Shown here piece after piece: positions 57,860 to 61,005 of a stretch of 61,005 bases of DNA (its first letter is position 1; each line of letters starts with the position of its first letter). The stretch lies in the NCBI GenBank assembly GCA_026418055.1, contig JAOACB010000011.1:1-61005 (forward strand), in the 5' to 3' direction. A model generated the notes under the pieces. That model saw nothing but the letters and a program-made list of their open reading frames with translations, made no database searches and had not been told where the DNA came from. The translations under genes were made by a program, and so were the position numbers. Source of the DNA: Fimbriimonadales bacterium. Lineage in GTDB: Bacteria; Armatimonadota; Fimbriimonadia; Fimbriimonadales; Fimbriimonadaceae.

Positions 57860-59731
57860 ATGATGAAACGCTGGAATCGAACCGCGGGAACGACGCTCGT
57901 CGAGGTGCTCGTCGTGATGGTCGTTTTCCTGATCGGGATCTTGGCCATCCTGCAGACGTTTCCCGGCGGCTTGCGGATTCTGCGGAACACCCGAGACGTC
58001 TCGGTCGCGGCGGCGCTCGCGCGCAGCGAGAGCGAGAGGCTCAAGGGTAGCCCCGACCGGTTGCCCGAGATGATCCTGCCGGTCAACTACGTCTGGAGCG
58101 CCGGAGGAGTGACCATCGTGGCCGACAGCGCCCGGCGAGAGGGCGATCTCGGGCCGGTGGCGGCGGCCATCGACGCCGACGGGCAGGTTCTGGACCCAGG
58201 CGGCAACGCTCTGGGCCACTGGGGCTACCTCAGCGGGCCGAACGTCGTGCGCCGCGTGATCGGCGAGGGTGGGAGGGTTCCCGCCCCCCGGCCCGTGGGC
58301 TCGCTCTACGGCGGCCTCATGGTGCTGCAGTTCGCGCCGGTGGTGTTCAGCCCGCAGTACACGGAGTTCTTCCAGGTGTACGGCCCGGATCTGAGCAAGC
58401 GCGAGGGCGAGCCCTCGTTCCGAGCCAGGGGATACGAGTACTTCGTCGACGAGGCCGATTCCAGTTCCGCGACGCTGTACGTGCCGAGGGACAGGGTCAA
58501 GCCGCGCACGTACCGCCTGGCGTTCACGGCGTGGGTCCGCGACGGTTCGACGGTGCGCCCCCGGGACGTCGTGGACGTGAACGTCGGGCCGGTCGCGCCC
58601 GATTCGGGCGGAGGGTTCGCCGCGTACCCGTTCTCCGACTTCGCGGGTTTGCAGGGCGGGGAGTCGCTGGTGGCCGTGGAGTGGGACACGATCCGCCTCG
58701 CCAGGCTGTTCGACCGGGTGGCGAGCTTCTCGGACGACCCCTACGAGTACCGCCTGCTCGACACCACCCTCGGCGTGCTGCTGTTCAACCCGGCGGCGTA
58801 CAACGCCACGCAGCGCGTCGGCCGGGGTCGCGTGGTGCCACTGACCGCGCGCGTGAACTACGACGTTTTGGACTGGCGGATCCTCCGCGAGGAATTCCGC
58901 ATCCCACCCTCCGGCGAGCCTTGGCACAAGCTGGTGGTCGGCAGTCTGGCGGTGCAGGGCAACAACGGCCCCGACGGAAGGGCATACCCTGGCTTCCCGT
59001 TGCCCTTCGGCGACGCCGTGCGCCTGACGGACTTCGGTCTGGTGGACCTGGACACCGGAGGCACCGTCCACCCGGACTCGTTCTCGGTGGACAAGTCGCT
59101 GGGCCTCGTGACCTTCCAGGACAAGGACGGCGATCCCGGCAACGGCGTGCAGATCGACCTGATGCTGCCGGGAGCCGCTGGACCGCTGACGGTGGACGGC
59201 AGCGGACGAGCCGTTCGGGCGCTCTACCAAGCGGCCGGGCAGTGGGCCGTGCAGATCCTGACCGCTCCCGCGGTGTTCCGACAATCCTGGGATCGTCCGG
59301 GGGTGGCGCAGTTCTACGTCGGCGGTTCGAGCGCCTTCGGCGGGTTGCCGACGCGCATCTACTTCCCTTGGATGGACGCGGGCAAGAAGGTGCAGATCGG
59401 CGAGATCGTCTACCGGCGGTCCGGGGACACGGCTGGCCGTTTGCTCGAGGGGACCGACTTCCTGATCCAGGGTTCGCCGGCCGATCCGCTCGGCCTGCCC
59501 TACATCGATCTTCGCTCGGTCGACCCGGCGGCGGCGGGGTTCGACTTCGACACCTACGGCTACGCGGTGCGGCGCGTGAAAGGGGCCTCCGTTTCCGTGC
59601 GGGTGCTGTGGAACCCGGCGACCTTCACGCTCGGTCCAAACCTTTCGGAGAACTTGGACGCGTTCCGGCGCTGGCTCGGCAACTGGCGCGTCGTCAAGAC
59701 CGACACGTTCCTCCAGCGGAGTGGAGACTGA
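57860..59731 (+). CDS. Large prepilin-like (minor pseudopilin) protein
   Basis: 623 residues, very long for a pilin. Prepilin site NRTAG|TTLVEVLVVMVVFLIGIL with Glu5, followed by a large beta-rich exterior domain with repeated turn motifs and an acidic Asp/Gly stretch (TFQDKDGDPGNGVQ) that may bind calcium. No known adhesin domain is recognised. It may cap the pilus or be an adhesive tip. It ends with TGATG overlap to the next pilin gene. Confidence 0.8.
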   Translation: MMKRWNRTAGTTLVEVLVVMVVFLIGILAILQTFPGGLRILRNTRDVSVAAALARSESERLKGSPDRLPEMILPVNYVWSAGGVTIVADSARREGDLGPVAAAIDADGQVLDPGGNALGHWGYLSGPNVVRRVIGEGGRVPAPRPVGSLYGGLMVLQFAPVVFSPQYTEFFQVYGPDLSKREGEPSFRARGYEYFVDEADSSSATLYVPRDRVKPRTYRLAFTAWVRDGSTVRPRDVVDVNVGPVAPDSGGGFAAYPFSDFAGLQGGESLVAVEWDTIRLARLFDRVASFSDDPYEYRLLDTTLGVLLFNPAAYNATQRVGRGRVVPLTARVNYDVLDWRILREEFRIPPSGEPWHKLVVGSLAVQGNNGPDGRAYPGFPLPFGDAVRLTDFGLVDLDTGGTVHPDSFSVDKSLGLVTFQDKDGDPGNGVQIDLMLPGAAGPLTVDGSGRAVRALYQAAGQWAVQILTAPAVFRQSWDRPGVAQFYVGGSSAFGGLPTRIYFPWMDAGKKVQIGEIVYRRSGDTAGRLLEGTDFLIQGSPADPLGLPYIDLRSVDPAAAGFDFDTYGYAVRRVKGASVSVRVLWNPATFTLGPNLSENLDAFRRWLGNWRVVKTDTFLQRSGD

Positions 59732-61005
59732 TGGCGAACGGACGGAAGGGCTTCACGCTCGTCGAGCTGCTGACCGTGATGTTCATCACGGCCATCCTGA
59801 TGGGCATCATCATCATCCCGATGGTCCAGGGGTTCAACCTGGTCCGCTCGGCCCAGGCGTTCGCGGATGCCCAGGATCGGGCCAGGATCGTGCTGGACCG
59901 GATCGCCGCCGAGGTGTCCAACAGCGCGGGAGTCCGCGACAACAGCGGGGACCGCGGCTCGCTGGACTTGGCGGTGCCCGGCCGGGACCGCGTGACGCCC
60001 GTGGTCGTCCGCCTCCGGTACACGAAGCTGGACATCCTCAAGCCGGCGCAGGAGGGCCAGCGCGCGGGCGGAGGCTTCGTCAACCCCAGCACCGGGAAGA
60101 TCGACCCCACGCTGAAGGCCCCCAAGGGTCAGGTGGTTCTGCCGGTGGCTCCCGGCGCGACGATCGTGCGGTATTGGATCGGGCTGAGGGACCCGTTCCG
60201 GCCCTACAACAACCCCTACGACGGGCTGCTGATGGACCGCAACGGCGAGCGCGACAACCTCTACGTGCTGTACCGCGCCGAGGTCCAGCCGGTTCTCTTC
60301 CAAGGCGGAGGCTACGTCGTCAACGCGGCGCTGTTCGAGGCGGACTCCGCCGGGAACCCGATTCTGGACGATCCGGCGTTCTTCCTCGCCGACGGCACGG
60401 CCGGCAAGGCGCAGCGCATCCGGAACTGGCTGGCGCGGGCCACGGTGGTGACGGAGGTCAGCCGGTACGACATGATCCGTCCGATCTACGACAAAGGCAG
60501 CCGCCGCGTCGCCTACGACGGGGATCTTCCGAGGATCGTGCCGCTGATCGAGTTTCGGCCGGCGCGCGTCAGCAGCGAGCCCGCCGAGGGGCAGTCGGCT
60601 CTGCGCCTGGGCGAGGAGTCGGAGAGCTCCGACCGGATCGCCAGCGACGTGTTCACCACCAGGATGGGAGGCTGGTCCAGCGCGATCGTGCGCCTGTGGC
60701 CGAGCGGCTGGACTCCTGGTGGGGCCTACAACGAGGCGTTCGTCGACCCCGCCGGATCCGTGCTGTGGACCCGCACGCCAGGCTCCTCGGCTCCCACGTT
60801 CGACTTGGGCGCCTATCTGGCCGCCTCCGCGGCGGGCGCGAGGTACCCGTTCTCGCTGGCCGTCAACGCGGCCGCCCTCGGCGACCCTGCGATCCGCGCG
60901 GCGTTCGCTCCGTTCTGGGTCGAGCCGGAGGCCGGCCGGGTGGTGGCGAGCTTCGCGATCACCGAGCTGGGCCAGGACGAGTCGGCCTGTCTCTTATACA
61001 CATCT
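59731..61005 (+). CDS. PilW-like minor pilin, truncated by the contig end
   Basis: About 418 codons are genuine before the adapter; no stop is reached. Prepilin site NGRKG|FTLVELLTVMFITAIL, then a PilW-type helix 'FADAQDRARIVLDRIAAEVS' and a beta-rich part. Its ATG overlaps the stop of the previous gene. The last codons (from 60987) come from sequencing adapter and must not be counted as protein sequence. Confidence 0.82.
   Translation, partial: MANGRKGFTLVELLTVMFITAILMGIIIIPMVQGFNLVRSAQAFADAQDRARIVLDRIAAEVSNSAGVRDNSGDRGSLDLAVPGRDRVTPVVVRLRYTKLDILKPAQEGQRAGGGFVNPSTGKIDPTLKAPKGQVVLPVAPGATIVRYWIGLRDPFRPYNNPYDGLLMDRNGERDNLYVLYRAEVQPVLFQGGGYVVNAALFEADSAGNPILDDPAFFLADGTAGKAQRIRNWLARATVVTEVSRYDMIRPIYDKGSRRVAYDGDLPRIVPLIEFRPARVSSEPAEGQSALRLGEESESSDRIASDVFTTRMGGWSSAIVRLWPSGWTPGGAYNEAFVDPAGSVLWTRTPGSSAPTFDLGAYLAASAAGARYPFSLAVNAAALGDPAIRAAFAPFWVEPEAGRVVASFAITELGQDESACLLYTS
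60987..61005 (+). other. Nextera Tn5 mosaic-end adapter (sequencing artefact)
   Basis: The final 19 bases, CTGTCTCTTATACACATCT, are exactly the Nextera transposase mosaic-end adapter. On the minus strand it yields the familiar artefactual peptide start MYKRQ. The biological sequence ends at about 60986. Confidence 0.97.

Noticed and set aside
1-61005. tRNA/rRNA genes, CRISPR arrays, insertion sequences, prophage or defence genes
   Set aside because: All gaps are under about 210 bp, and I found no cloverleaf, regular spaced repeat, transposase, integrase or phage gene.

Overview
This 61,005-bp window is the end of a GC-rich bacterial contig. It is almost wall-to-wall coding: about 63 protein genes and no non-coding stretch longer than about 210 bp. 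I see no tRNA, rRNA, CRISPR array, insertion sequence, prophage or origin. The last 19 bases are a Nextera transposase (mosaic-end) adapter, so the contig stops artificially inside a pilin gene. The gene set points to a rod-shaped, piliated diderm: MreBCD, FtsEX with an EnvC-like peptidase, apolipoprotein N-acyltransferase, a bacterial alpha-2-macroglobulin, type IV pilus genes, exosortase-type PEP-CTERM proteins and a TIGR03790 protein. It also carries markers more often met in Gram-positive and early-branching phyla (RemA, the c-di-AMP receptor DarA, zinc-type S14). Armatimonadota, probably class Fimbriimonadia, is my best guess, by inference only; no 16S gene is present to confirm it.

Layout. 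1-5581 (minus strand): fliS, a FliT-like gene, darA, holB, then an envelope-stress cassette of ECF sigma factor, zinc anti-sigma factor, RseB-like protein and HtrA protease. 6141-10434 (plus): a shortened spc ribosomal operon, S14-S8-L6-L18-S5-L30-L15-SecY, behind a good sigma-70 promoter. 10450-14061: a (p)ppGpp-hydrolase-like HD protein divergent from ppx-ppk. 14123-21238 (plus): a polytopic membrane protein, thioester alpha-2-macroglobulin, VanW protein and a small protein, coupled by start/stop overlaps. 21150-24772 (minus): isochorismatase-like hydrolase, a Clp1/Grc3-like protein with no P-loop, histidine phosphatase and lnt. 24883-27274: a beta-barrel-like protein and two tandem PEP-CTERM paralogues. 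27458-31341 (minus): remA-mreB-mreC-mreD-gdhA. 31439-34970 (minus): a Gly/Met-rich membrane protein, purH and an Ig-like membrane protein.

35027-40699: a ceramidase-like hydrolase, an operon of two zinc dehydrogenases, a cupin and an M48 protease, an SRPBCC protein and a DtxR-type regulator. 40795-45263: ftsE-ftsX-envC facing a GNAT acetyltransferase, comEA and maf. 45321-49328: a sugar-aminotransferase, a CelD-like acyltransferase, a glycosyltransferase and a TIGR03790 lipoprotein, probably serving surface polysaccharide or exosortase functions. 49330-51324: argS with altered signature motifs. 51529 to the end: pilB-pilT-pilC-pilD and three prepilin-like genes.

Two regulatory patterns stand out. 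First, about ten genes that begin a transcription unit have a -10-like hexamer 5-10 bases before the start codon and no Shine-Dalgarno sequence, which suggests leaderless mRNAs. Second, the sigma-factor gene and htrA share a -35/-10 pair (GGAACC-N17-CGT) that looks like the recognition site of the ECF sigma factor encoded here, giving a self-regulated stress circuit.
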